Source: Sulfuricurvum sp. (GTDB lineage Bacteria; Campylobacterota; Campylobacteria; Campylobacterales; Sulfurimonadaceae). Taken from it: 64,000 bases of DNA. Shown piece by piece: positions 35,091 to 43,680 of the stretch (within the stretch, counting starts at the first letter, position 1; the number at the start of each line of letters is the position of its first letter). The notes under the pieces were generated by a model. It was not told where the DNA came from, did no database searches, and saw nothing but the letters and a program-made list of their open reading frames with translations. The translations under genes and the position numbers were made by a program. The stretch covers positions 1 to 64,000 of the forward strand of contig JAQULP010000011.1 of the NCBI GenBank assembly GCA_028718525.1. The letters run 5' to 3'.

Positions 35091-35791
35091 TACACAAGAG
35101 GTGGATTCCTCTGGTACTCTGTACATCTCTCATGGCAAACGAGGGGGAGATCATAACCCACAGCGAGTTTTCGTATATCAATACCAAAGGGAATACGAAT
35201 ACCACCTCCCTTGCATTTGAGGGGACGATTAAAGAGGAGTGGGAACATCATCGTCTTCGCTTGCGCGGGGATGCATACCGATCTACGGCGAATTCGTTGG
35301 TCTCCAAAGATAAATGGTCGGCCGAAGTGAACTACGATTTCCCCCTCTGTTCACGGGTCTCTATGAACTATCTTACCGGCTATAAAGACGACCGTTTCAG
35401 CGGATTTAATTATCAGTTTTATACGGGACCGGGAATGGGGATAAAAATTATCAACGATACCGACTATAAGCTTGATTTGCAGGGGAATCTTCTTTACGAT
35501 GTCGACAAACCCAATGACCTCCCTTCCTATCACTACCTTTCGAGCAAACTCGGGGCAATATACAATTGGAAGATTCAAAACAATTTGAAATTTATCCAAG
35601 AAGCGACCTTTAGAATGAATCTCAAAGAGACCCAATACAACTTCTTTTACAGCAAAACCGCTTTTGAAAATAAAATCAACTCCTCCCTTTCGATGGGGGT
35701 CAGTTATAAAATCGATTACGTCAATACCCCTCCTGAGTTATCCTTCCGATCGGATAGGACCTTTTTAGTCTCGTTGATTGTGGATTATTGA
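35087..35791 (+). CDS. DUF481 (YdiY-like) putative outer-membrane protein
   Basis: 234 residues from GTG 35087, which overlaps the mscS stop (GTGA). A short signal peptide (1-17, ending LMA) is followed by beta-strand-rich sequence typical of DUF481: HSEFSYINTKGNTNTTSLAF, WSAEVNYDFPLCSRVSMNYL, FNYQFYTGPGMGIKIINDTD. The last residue after LIVDY is aromatic-rich, as in porin-like barrels. Its end overlaps the convergent MFS gene by 27 bases. Function unknown. A second DUF481-like protein is encoded at 61492. Confidence 0.85.
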   Translation: MIHKRWIPLVLCTSLMANEGEIITHSEFSYINTKGNTNTTSLAFEGTIKEEWEHHRLRLRGDAYRSTANSLVSKDKWSAEVNYDFPLCSRVSMNYLTGYKDDRFSGFNYQFYTGPGMGIKIINDTDYKLDLQGNLLYDVDKPNDLPSYHYLSSKLGAIYNWKIQNNLKFIQEATFRMNLKETQYNFFYSKTAFENKINSSLSMGVSYKIDYVNTPPELSFRSDRTFLVSLIVDY

Positions 35792-36889
35792 TCGTTTATT
35801 CGTGATTTTAAATGCAATAGCCGCACCGAGTGCCGCTACCGCACCCCCCACGAATACAAAGGGGGGGAGATATTGATAGAGCGCTCCTGCACCCAATGCA
35901 CCCAAAAATCCCCCTAATCCGTACGAAATACCGAAGAAAAACTGCTGGGAGAGGCGGCGTGCACTGTAAAGTTCAAAAAGGATCGCAATGGCGGTCGTAT
36001 GGAAGAGGGCAAAGCTAAAAGCATGCAGACTTTGTGCGGCGAAGAGCATAAGGGTGGATTCCGGAAAGAGAGCGACGATGAACCACCGCAAAGCGGTAAT
36101 CAATGCCGTTAGCTGAAGCAGTTTCGGCAGATTTCCCCGCAAAAGGGGACCTTGAAAATAGAACATGATGATTTCGGCAATAACTCCGAAACTCCAAAGC
36201 CATACCGTCGTCTCCAAAGAGATGCCGTGATCGGTGGTATAGATGGTGAAAAAGTTGTAAAAGGGGCCGAAACTGACCTGCATCAGAAAAAACCCGATCC
36301 ATAAAGGGATATGTCCGCGGATGGAAAAAGAGCAGCGGGGGTCGGAAGCGTTGCATTCGTTTTCGGTATCGGCATGCTGGCGCACAGCGATCAATCCCCC
36401 GAAGAGGAGGGTAATCAAGGCCATAACGATCAAATAGGTGATTCCGACATAAGGGGTCGTAAGGTAATGGACCAGTACAAGGGAGACGGCGATAAATCCT
36501 AGGGAGCCGAAGAGGCGTATACGCCCGTATCGCTCCCGTCCGATCTCTTCGAGGGAAATGACTTCGATATAGGGGAGGATGAGCGAAATTCCGATTCCGA
36601 AGAGGATATTGACGATCAAAAGGGGCCAAAAATGTTCCAGAGCCCCGTAAAAGCCAAGAGCACTCAATCCCATAAGCGCCAGTGCGGTAAAAAAAGTTTT
36701 TTGACTCAGCCGGAACCCTTTTAGAAAGAGAAACGGGATGGCAAACCGGACTAACGGTGCCGAGGCAAAAATGATCCCGATATGAATCGGATCATACCCC
36801 ACCTGCGAGAGAATTTTGGGGACAAAGATGATATGTACGCCGATCAGGGCAAAATAGAAAAAATAGAAAGAGGAGATTAAAACGGCCAC
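35765..36889 (-). CDS. MFS transporter, HcaT/PPP-like
   Basis: 374 residues, about 12 hydrophobic segments. The N-terminus begins FYFFYFALIGVHIIFVPKIL, and the loop between the second and third spans (ASAPLVRFAIPFLFLKG) plus VISLEEIGRERYGRIRLFGSLGFI are typical of the MFS_1_like/3-phenylpropionate transporter branch. It probably moves a small aromatic or organic compound. The gene lies one base after the RDD gene in the same direction and overlaps the convergent DUF481 gene at its end. Confidence 0.88.
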   Translation of the reverse strand: MAVLISSFYFFYFALIGVHIIFVPKILSQVGYDPIHIGIIFASAPLVRFAIPFLFLKGFRLSQKTFFTALALMGLSALGFYGALEHFWPLLIVNILFGIGISLILPYIEVISLEEIGRERYGRIRLFGSLGFIAVSLVLVHYLTTPYVGITYLIVMALITLLFGGLIAVRQHADTENECNASDPRCSFSIRGHIPLWIGFFLMQVSFGPFYNFFTIYTTDHGISLETTVWLWSFGVIAEIIMFYFQGPLLRGNLPKLLQLTALITALRWFIVALFPESTLMLFAAQSLHAFSFALFHTTAIAILFELYSARRLSQQFFFGISYGLGGFLGALGAGALYQYLPPFVFVGGAVAALGAAIAFKITNKRSIIHNQRD

Positions 36890-36890
36890 G

Positions 36891-37403
36891 TTAAGGGACG
36901 CGAATCACGGCTGTGCCGCTGAGGAGATCATGGAGTGCCCGTTTGTCTTTTCGTAATAATCCGGTAAAAAATCCGACCAGGGTAATCAGAGAGATAAAAT
37001 AACCGATAAAACGCAAAATGAGTTTCCAATACGGCGCATTCCCCAACGTTTTGGCATCGACGACACGGATCTGAGCCAGTTTTTTTCCCGGCGTCTGACC
37101 GCTTTTATGCCACAACCAGACATAGATACCGAGAAAAAGGGTGATCTGCATTAGGGATGCAACGGGGCTTGGAGGGTTGTTTTGGGCGTTTGCGTCATGG
37201 ACGAGAAGATCCATGCCGCTGGCGGTATGCATTTGATCGTAACCGAAGATGATCATCATTACCAGAGATATTGGCAACCCGATCATAAAAATATCGGTTA
37301 GGAATCCGAGTAGACGGGGCCAAAACGGAGCATAATCGACTTTAGGCTTGGACGAGAGAACGGGTTTGGTATGCTTTTTTGTTTTGATTGTTCGCCATCG
37401 CAT
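36891..37403 (-). CDS. RDD family membrane protein
   Basis: 170 residues. A basic N-terminus is followed by the RDD domain with its characteristic Arg/Asp-rich first helix (FWPRLLGFLTDIFMIGLPIS), SGQTPGKKLAQIRVVDAKTL, and two further hydrophobic stretches (LRFIGYFISLITLVGFF), ending KDKRALHDLLSGTAVIR. RDD proteins are small inner-membrane proteins, some with ion-exchange roles. The gene lies one base before the MFS transporter on the same strand. A tiny ORF (37478-37540) precedes it. Confidence 0.9.
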   Translation of the reverse strand: MRWRTIKTKKHTKPVLSSKPKVDYAPFWPRLLGFLTDIFMIGLPISLVMMIIFGYDQMHTASGMDLLVHDANAQNNPPSPVASLMQITLFLGIYVWLWHKSGQTPGKKLAQIRVVDAKTLGNAPYWKLILRFIGYFISLITLVGFFTGLLRKDKRALHDLLSGTAVIRVP

Positions 37404-37477
37404 GGGGTGCAGCCTGCCAGTCTGGGATAAAATGTAGAAGAATTATAACGTTATTACTGTTTGTTTACTAATTTGTT

Positions 37478-37540
37478 TCATAATTCATTTACCCCGATTG
37501 ACGGCAGCAGGTCAAACGGAGAGCCTTTTTGATTCATCAT
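37478..37540 (-). CDS. Candidate 20-residue ORF between flgE and the RDD gene
   Basis: ATG at 37540 with a second ATG immediately after it. AAGGAG ends three bases before the first ATG and six before the second. The product is MMNQKGSPFDLLPSIGVNEL, then TGA. The near-ideal ribosome binding site in an otherwise noncoding spacer makes translation plausible. It could be a leader peptide for the RDD gene 75 bases downstream or a stand-alone micro-protein. Confidence 0.35.
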   Translation of the reverse strand: MMNQKGSPFDLLPSIGVNEL

Positions 37541-37561
37541 TTACTCCTTAAGTTTCAAAGC

Positions 37562-37586
37562 GCGGCAGTCCATTCGTGACTGTCGC
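37562..37586 (-). terminator. Hairpin after flgE
   Basis: GCGGCAGTC/GACTGTCGC, a 9-bp stem with one G-U pair and a 7-base loop, 63 bases after the flgE stop and just ahead of the AAGGAG site of the 20-residue ORF. No T tract follows, so it could instead be a leader structure. A 12-base palindrome TTAACGCGTTAA at 37634-37645 lies close to the flgE stop. Confidence 0.4.
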
Positions 37587-37648
37587 CTCTTCTACACAAA
37601 TAATCAAAAAACAATGACAAAAAAGCAGATAGGTTAACGCGTTAAGCG

Positions 37649-39826
37649 CTAACGTTTGATACCCAATAGGGTTTCAAGAAGGGTATCTGAAGTGGTGATG
37701 GTTTTTCCGTTGGCCTGATAACCGCGTTGAATAATGATGAGGTTGGTCAGTGATTTGGATAAATCGACGTTCGATGCTTCCAGTGCCGATGATTGCATAA
37801 ATCCGCGCCCTGCGGTAGCCGCCGTCCCAATGATCGGGTCACCGGAGTTTGCCGACTGGAGGTAGACGTTTCCGCCATCACTCATAAGCCCCTCATTATT
37901 GGTAAATTTTGCCATAGCGATTTGTGCCAATCCAAACGATCTACCGTTGGAGAACGAACCGATAATGGTACCGCTTTGGTCGATACGCATACCGACCAAA
38001 TCCCCTCCCGGGAAACCGTCTTGGCTGATTCCGCTGGTTCCTGAGGTCGCATCGAAACTGGTCATCCCGTCAAAACCGTTAGAGGTACCGAAAGAGATAT
38101 TGACGTTTTGGTTCGGCATCGAACCGTTTCCGGCGGTAAAGTTGATATTGGTCGGTGTATAAGAAGACAAAGCACCGTCGGCCGTAAAGCGGATTTGCCC
38201 GTTATACTCGTTTAGCGGAGCAACCGTATTGATTTCTCCCGGTTCCGGAACGCTCAGCCTGACGCTCCATGTCGAACCGGCAACGGCATCAACGGAGGTT
38301 TTGCGAAATTCCATTCGAAGGGTGTGTTTACTTCCGAGCGAGTCGAAGATATCGATACTTCCGGAATGGGTAGCCGCAGTAAGCCCCTGAGAAATACGTT
38401 GACCGGTACTCCCCTCTACGAGAACGCCGTTAAGGGCTTGCATGACGTCTGTGATCTTTTGATTGGCGCTGATGTTATTGGCCGGATCCCGATACGAGGT
38501 AACCTGCAGTTTGACATTCTCTTGGACACCGTCGGCGTCGTCGTAACTGATGACTTTAAATTGTCCGCGGTCATTGATCGTTACTTCGGTATTGACGGCT
38601 CCGGTTACCACTCGGGCATGGGTTTCGATCATCAGACGAAGCTGTTCGGTTGTGGTAAACCGTCCGTCTTGGGCGATGGTAGGATCATTGATGTCGAGAG
38701 CGTTGGTCGCATACTGGTATTTAAAGGCGGTGACGCTGTTTGGCTCGGTCAGAATATCGGTATCGGCGATGGTTCCGGTCGAGTTGGTAATGACGATATT
38801 TTTCGTCTCTGCCAAATCGCTGATGCGGCTGTTGTCGTTGACGAGGGTAATTCCTCCGCCTCCGCCTCCGACCGGTATTGCCAATACTCCGGTCAAGCTT
38901 GTTTTGGCATTGATTTGTTGTGCGATGTAAGCGGCATTTTCATCGGCGCTGGTATTGGGAGGGGTGATATTAAACGCGGTCCCGTTGATTTCAAACGTTG
39001 CCGGAGATTCCGTATCGGTAACGGTTCGTGAAACCGTTGCGTCCTTATAACTGATCCATACCCCCTGATCCGGCTGTAAAACGAGTGACTGCCCCTGATC
39101 GTTGAACATGACGTTCATATCTTCGGCTTTATTGGTATTGGCCGTACGGAAATTATAAGCTGCCTGTTCCTGCGGTGTCGGAGTTCCTCCCCCTACAATA
39201 ACGTTATTGAGGTAGCTGAGATAATCCGCAAGATTATAGGTATCCATCGCATTGGTGACGCTGAAGGTTTCGACGGTAGCTCCGGAGTCCAGATTTGCTT
39301 TGAGCGTGACGTCGGTTGTCGCATTGGCCGGTGTTGTGAGTCCCGGTGACACGGTAATATTGCTGATAGGGGTACTTGAGTCTACTTGCCCCGTATCCGC
39401 ATTACGGACCCACCCCTGGACGACGTTACCGCTGTTGTCGACGAGGTTTCCGCTTGCATCAAATTTAAAGTCACCGGATCGGCTGTATTTATAGGTACTA
39501 CCGCCGTCTGCACTGACAATGAAGAATCCATCCCCCTGAATCGCGACGTCGGTATTCTTATCGGTATTTTGTATCGACCCCTGCGTCATGATTTTCGTCA
39601 CCGAACCGATAGAAGATCCCAACCCGATTTGTACGGCATTTTTACCCCCGATTGAACCCTGCGGTGCGGTGGCAATTTGGTTGGTTTGCGCCAGCAGATC
39701 GGCAAAATTCGCACGCGAATATTTATAACCGATGGTATTAACGTTGGCAATATTATTGGATTCAATGTCCATCGCAACTTGGTGCGCTTGCAATCCGGTG
39801 ACGCCGGCAAATAGTGATCGTAACAT
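37649..39826 (-). CDS. flgE: Flagellar hook protein FlgE (long form)
   Basis: 725 residues. The N-terminal rod/hook motif is LRSLFAGVTGLQAHQVAMDI, then NNIANVNTIGYKYSRANFAD. A long variable central region (about 180-500) carries the surface domains. The C-terminal block is SSALEASNVDLSKSLTNLII and QRGYQANGKTITTSDTLLET, which forms the helical core of the hook. Length well above E. coli FlgE matches the extended hook proteins of Campylobacterota. A sigma-54 promoter at 39861-39876 lies just upstream. AAAGGACTTACT precedes the ATG. Confidence 0.95.
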   Translation of the reverse strand: MLRSLFAGVTGLQAHQVAMDIESNNIANVNTIGYKYSRANFADLLAQTNQIATAPQGSIGGKNAVQIGLGSSIGSVTKIMTQGSIQNTDKNTDVAIQGDGFFIVSADGGSTYKYSRSGDFKFDASGNLVDNSGNVVQGWVRNADTGQVDSSTPISNITVSPGLTTPANATTDVTLKANLDSGATVETFSVTNAMDTYNLADYLSYLNNVIVGGGTPTPQEQAAYNFRTANTNKAEDMNVMFNDQGQSLVLQPDQGVWISYKDATVSRTVTDTESPATFEINGTAFNITPPNTSADENAAYIAQQINAKTSLTGVLAIPVGGGGGGITLVNDNSRISDLAETKNIVITNSTGTIADTDILTEPNSVTAFKYQYATNALDINDPTIAQDGRFTTTEQLRLMIETHARVVTGAVNTEVTINDRGQFKVISYDDADGVQENVKLQVTSYRDPANNISANQKITDVMQALNGVLVEGSTGQRISQGLTAATHSGSIDIFDSLGSKHTLRMEFRKTSVDAVAGSTWSVRLSVPEPGEINTVAPLNEYNGQIRFTADGALSSYTPTNINFTAGNGSMPNQNVNISFGTSNGFDGMTSFDATSGTSGISQDGFPGGDLVGMRIDQSGTIIGSFSNGRSFGLAQIAMAKFTNNEGLMSDGGNVYLQSANSGDPIIGTAATAGRGFMQSSALEASNVDLSKSLTNLIIIQRGYQANGKTITTSDTLLETLLGIKR

Positions 39827-39860
39827 AGTAAGTCCTTTTTATCACATAGTAAAAACGAAT

Positions 39861-39876
39861 AGCAAAAAATGTACCA
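39861..39876 (-). promoter_or_regulatory. Sigma-54 promoter of flgE
   Basis: On the minus strand TGGTACATTTTTTGCT: GG and GC separated by exactly ten bases, against the consensus TGGCAC-N5-TTGCW. The -12 GC lies about 36 bases before the ATG. RpoN control of hook genes is established in Campylobacter and Helicobacter. Confidence 0.85.
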
Positions 39877-39879
39877 AAA

Positions 39880-41220
39880 TCAACGGTGCATCTGCAACGC
39901 TTTTTGAATCATTTCATCGACGGTGGTGATTGTTTTGGCATTCGCCTGATATGCCCGCTGCATGACGATCATATCGGTTAACCCTACCTCTATCCGGACA
40001 TTGGACGCTTCCAAATATCCGCTTTTCACCACGGCGCCGGTAATGGTATTGCCATTGGCATCATTCCAGAACATAGGTTTGCCGCTGTTGGAGGTTTCGG
40101 TGAAATAGGTTCCGCCGTCGCGATTGAGCCCTTGATCATTTTGAAAATGGTAGACGGCAATTCTGCCGATTGCACTTTGGCGCCCGTTGGTAAAGTCGGC
40201 AATGATGACACCGTCTGTATTGATGGCATATTTCGTCAGGTTCCCTCCGATATAGCCGTCACTTTGGGAACCGCCGCTGATGGCAACCCCGTTATTGGAA
40301 ATCACGCCGGCGTACCCTTTTCCAAAATCGATGGTGACCGGCGAACCGTTATTATCGACTGTGGGGATAGTGAAACTGAGGATAGCGCCGTTGCTGTCAA
40401 ACAGCGCCTGGCCGTTTTGGGTGTCATAGACCGTATTTCCGTCTTTGGACATTACCGAAGCGGTAACATCCCATGAGACCCCTTCCGTGGGCTGTGTAGC
40501 ACTTTTGGTAAAAACGAGTTTGATTTGATTGGTTTCGTTCAGGGCATTGATCGCTTCGCCGTTCATAACTCGTTGAACATCATCAATACCGAGATTCCCC
40601 ATAAAATTGATTTTGGTCGTCGGTACTACAGGATAGGCGAGACGTGTCGGGAGGGCTATCGAGGTTTGTTTATCGGTTGTCCCCAAAGTGGCGGTTCCGG
40701 TCGGATCGGTGATGACGTAGGCACCGCTTGTTTTCATGGAAGCAAGATCACCGTAATCAAAGGTCGCATCGTACGCAAAATTGTTGAGGACCGTTCCGGT
40801 AACGTACATTCCGTCTGCGGTCACCAAGCGTGCGGCAGACGAGTTGATATCACCGTCTACTTCCTGAGTTACATCGAAGCTGAAATGGCCGTCGCGTGTA
40901 AAGTACGTTTTGTCTTGTGCGGTGACGCCGAACCATCCGTTTCCGTCGATTGCAAGATCGCTGTAGCGCTCAGAGGGGGAAAATTCACCCTGCTGCAATT
41001 GGTAGCTGGTCGTTTGAAGATTGACACCGTAACCGATATCATCGGATGTCGGTGTTTTGACGGTGTCTCCGGCCATGTTTTTGCTTAAGAGATCCGAAAA
41101 CTCGGCTACGGCACCTTTGAAACCGACGGTTCCGATATTGGCCAGATTATCGGAAATGACATCGAGCCCATACTGGTGCGTTTGAATTCCGGAGATCCCT
41201 GCATAATACCCTTGCGTCAC
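39880..41220 (-). CDS. FlgE-family hook/basal-body protein (short form, after flgD)
   Basis: 446 residues from GTG 41220. The N-terminus MTQGYYAGISGIQTHQYGLD and NLANIGTVGFKGAVAEFSDL, and the C-terminus VKSGYLEASNVRIEVGLTDM with QRAYQANAKTITTVDEMIQK, define the FlgE/F/G family. It lies one gene after flgD, where Campylobacter jejuni has its flgE, while the longer paralogue at 37649 resembles C. jejuni FlgE2. Which of the two builds the hook shaft cannot be decided from this sequence. The start is two bases after the flgD stop, with GGGGG as a possible ribosome binding site. Confidence 0.9.
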   Translation of the reverse strand: MTQGYYAGISGIQTHQYGLDVISDNLANIGTVGFKGAVAEFSDLLSKNMAGDTVKTPTSDDIGYGVNLQTTSYQLQQGEFSPSERYSDLAIDGNGWFGVTAQDKTYFTRDGHFSFDVTQEVDGDINSSAARLVTADGMYVTGTVLNNFAYDATFDYGDLASMKTSGAYVITDPTGTATLGTTDKQTSIALPTRLAYPVVPTTKINFMGNLGIDDVQRVMNGEAINALNETNQIKLVFTKSATQPTEGVSWDVTASVMSKDGNTVYDTQNGQALFDSNGAILSFTIPTVDNNGSPVTIDFGKGYAGVISNNGVAISGGSQSDGYIGGNLTKYAINTDGVIIADFTNGRQSAIGRIAVYHFQNDQGLNRDGGTYFTETSNSGKPMFWNDANGNTITGAVVKSGYLEASNVRIEVGLTDMIVMQRAYQANAKTITTVDEMIQKALQMHR

Positions 41221-41222
41221 AA

Positions 41223-41891
41223 TCAGCCCCCTACAATCTCTTTGATCGAACTAAACGGTACATAATTAGACCCCATTTTTACCGAGGCAACGCCGTTATC
41301 AAAGCGAACCGATTCAATCGGGTAGGTACCTACGCGGGTTTTAAGGGTCTGACCGTTGGAATCGGTATACGACGATTCGACGTAATAGGTTCCGTCTTTT
41401 ACGGTATCCCCGGCATTATTGGAACCGTTCCACTGAAATGCATGCACTCCGCTGTTCATCGCTTCCATCGGGATGTTTTTGATCGTATTCCCATTGACGT
41501 CCAAAATATTGACGGAACCGTTTTGAACATTTTCAGGGAAATAGATTTCAAAATCGGATGTTTTCCCTTTTTCAAAAACGACGGCATTGCTCCCCGTATC
41601 GGCAATTTTCCCGATTGCGGAGATACTCGAATATTGCATAGACGACGTGAGGCTGTTCGCCAAAGTCTCCAGGGATTTATTCGTATTCTCGGTTGATTCG
41701 AGAGTTGCGAGCTGTGAGGTTTGGGCCAGAATCTTTTCGGTATCCATCGGAGATGTCGGATCTTGGTATTTGAGTTCGAGTAACAGAAGTTTTAGAAAAT
41801 CGTCTTTGCCCAAAATACCGTTTGGATTGGTTGTTGTCGATGCGGTTGCTGTCGTTGTGCCGGTTGATGTTACACCTGATGTCGTTGCCAT
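41223..41891 (-). CDS. flgD: Flagellar hook assembly (capping) protein FlgD
   Basis: 222 residues. A Ser/Thr-rich start leads to the FlgD core: GILGKDDFLKLLLLELKYQD, PTSPMDTEKILAQTSQLATL, then VDNGTYYVESSYTD-like beta region and NGVASVKMGSNYVPFSSIKE at the C-terminus. FlgD caps the growing hook and guides FlgE subunits. It is preceded by AGGAG and lies 16 bases after fliK. The two hook genes follow on the same strand. Confidence 0.95.
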   Translation of the reverse strand: MATTSGVTSTGTTTATASTTTNPNGILGKDDFLKLLLLELKYQDPTSPMDTEKILAQTSQLATLESTENTNKSLETLANSLTSSMQYSSISAIGKIADTGSNAVVFEKGKTSDFEIYFPENVQNGSVNILDVNGNTIKNIPMEAMNSGVHAFQWNGSNNAGDTVKDGTYYVESSYTDSNGQTLKTRVGTYPIESVRFDNGVASVKMGSNYVPFSSIKEIVGG

Positions 41892-41907
41892 GATATTCTC
41901 CTAGGGG

Positions 41908-43524
41908 TTATGCGTAATGTGGAATAATGATTTCAAGCGCGCTGAGCTGCTCGTCGTTTAATTCAAGCTCTTTGAGCGATTCGTAGCTTTGAAAGCGGCT
42001 GTGACGCTGTTCATGCTGCTGTTGATTCGAGGATTGTTGACCTTGAGAATCGCCTCCGGACATAAAATTCATGGTCGTATTGGTAATCCCCTGATTCGCT
42101 AGCTGCGTTTTAAGTTCGGTAGCGTTATGGGCCAAAAAAGCGATGCTGTTGGCATTGGAGGATTGGATATTGACATGGACGTTATTGCCCCGCTGGATGA
42201 GGGTCACTTCGACTTCACCGAGTTTTTCGGGATTGAGTTTCATCGTAAGGCGGGTGAAGGGAGGCTTATAGTTTTCGGCCGCTTCCTTGAGATCGGTTGC
42301 GAAAAGACGCATGCTTTGTTGTGCCTCTTTGGTTTTGACTTCAAACGCATCGGCTTGCGGCACCTGGATCCCTTTGGTTGGGGTATGAATATCTTTCACA
42401 TTGTTTCCCGTCTCTTCGGAACGGCCCTCTTTTGCGGCGGGATCACCTTGCAAAAGGGCAATAAGCCCATCTATTTTTGAGTTTCCGGAAGCAGGGAGGG
42501 GTTTGTTCTCTTCGGGCTTCATCTCAAACGGCTTGGTTTCGGCTGTTTTATTGTCCAGGGGCTTGATATCGGATGGTTTTAAATCCGCAGTTTTGAAATC
42601 GGGCCGTTTGGTTTCGGTACTTTTAGCTTCAGCAGAATTGACATCGGTTGCCACGGCTGCGGAAAACGGTTTCTCAGGAGCTTTTATTCCTGCGGATTTG
42701 GTCGACTCATCCTCTTTCTGAGCGGCAGCGAGGGTCGCTGCATGCGCTTTTTTGGTATCTCCGCTGTCGGATTCTTGTTTTTCCATTTGCAAGAGTGCTT
42801 TGAGCGGCTGGGTTTCGGTTTTTCCCGCCGTTTCTTTGGAAGAGGCTTCTTCTGATGGGGCAGATGTTTCGGAAACCGTTTTCGTATTTTTGGAATCTTT
42901 GTTTTTGAGTTCGCTTAAAAGCTGTGTAATCGATTCTAGCGGTGACGGATTGGGAGACGTTGCCGGTAAAGCAGCGATTTTTTTGGCATCAAAGAGGGGC
43001 TTGGAAAGCAGTTCCGGAGCAAAAGCCTTTTGTTCTTCAGGATCGGAGATGAGAGTCGTTAACGTAATTGACTGAGGTTCCAACCCCAGTTTGCCGGCGA
43101 GCTGAATCAATCCGGATAAGGTTTTCGGCAGTGTTTTGGGATCGGCCTGGTATTCGGGAGATTTTGCCGTGATCTCATTTTTAAGGTAGTTTTTTGCCCG
43201 ATACATCAGGGTACGAACCTGATCGTTCGTGAGGGAATCAAGAAGCGTATTGGAAACGAGATTCGGTTCCTCTTCACTGTTGCCCAGAAGCATTTGCAGC
43301 TCTTTGAGGGGGGATGTTTTGGTATTAGCGCTGTTTTTAGGATCGATCACCGCTTTAAAATCGGCTGATGGCGTGATTTTGGAGTCATCTCCTTTGTTCT
43401 GCATCCCGAACGAAGCTAAAAGTTTTGAAAACAACTCACTGTTTTTGGAGGAAGTTTTGTTGTTTCCCCCCAACAAATCGATAAGAGAAGGTTGCGTTTT
43501 CGTCTCATTGCTTTGGATGATCAT
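41908..43524 (-). CDS. fliK: Flagellar hook-length control protein FliK
   Basis: 538 residues from ATG 43524 with AAGGATCACC upstream; the ORF extends 12 codons further without a site. The N-terminal three quarters are low-complexity, rich in Lys, Glu, Ser and Thr with repeated TKxxDFKTADLKPSDIKP-type runs, as expected for the molecular ruler part. The C-terminal Flg_hook domain has RLTMKLNPEKLGEVEVTLIQ and LAHNATELKTQLANQGI. FliK sets hook length and triggers the export switch. A sigma-54 promoter lies at 43556-43571. Confidence 0.9.
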   Translation of the reverse strand: MIIQSNETKTQPSLIDLLGGNNKTSSKNSELFSKLLASFGMQNKGDDSKITPSADFKAVIDPKNSANTKTSPLKELQMLLGNSEEEPNLVSNTLLDSLTNDQVRTLMYRAKNYLKNEITAKSPEYQADPKTLPKTLSGLIQLAGKLGLEPQSITLTTLISDPEEQKAFAPELLSKPLFDAKKIAALPATSPNPSPLESITQLLSELKNKDSKNTKTVSETSAPSEEASSKETAGKTETQPLKALLQMEKQESDSGDTKKAHAATLAAAQKEDESTKSAGIKAPEKPFSAAVATDVNSAEAKSTETKRPDFKTADLKPSDIKPLDNKTAETKPFEMKPEENKPLPASGNSKIDGLIALLQGDPAAKEGRSEETGNNVKDIHTPTKGIQVPQADAFEVKTKEAQQSMRLFATDLKEAAENYKPPFTRLTMKLNPEKLGEVEVTLIQRGNNVHVNIQSSNANSIAFLAHNATELKTQLANQGITNTTMNFMSGGDSQGQQSSNQQQHEQRHSRFQSYESLKELELNDEQLSALEIIIPHYA

Positions 43525-43555
43525 AAGGTGATCCTTGAATAAAGTAATAAGATAA

Positions 43556-43571
43556 AGCAAAAAACATTCCA
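43556..43571 (-). promoter_or_regulatory. Sigma-54 promoter of fliK-flgD
   Basis: On the minus strand TGGAATGTTTTTTGCT, with the invariant GG and GC ten bases apart. The -12 element lies about 34 bases before the fliK ATG. It is nearly the same string as the flgE promoter at 39861. Confidence 0.8.
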
Positions 43572-43638
43572 GTAGGAAAAAGTAATCGAACGGTAATAAT
43601 ACTATTGTGCCTTAACACTTCCTTAACCTTATATAAGA

Positions 43639-43644
43639 TATAAT
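43639..43644 (+). promoter_or_regulatory. -10 box of typA
   Basis: TATAAT about 37 bases before the typA ATG, preceded by an AT-rich stretch and followed by the AAGGAC ribosome binding site at 43671. Confidence 0.55.
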
Positions 43645-43680
43645 CCGCGAAAATCTTTGCCCTATTCATGAAGGACAGCA

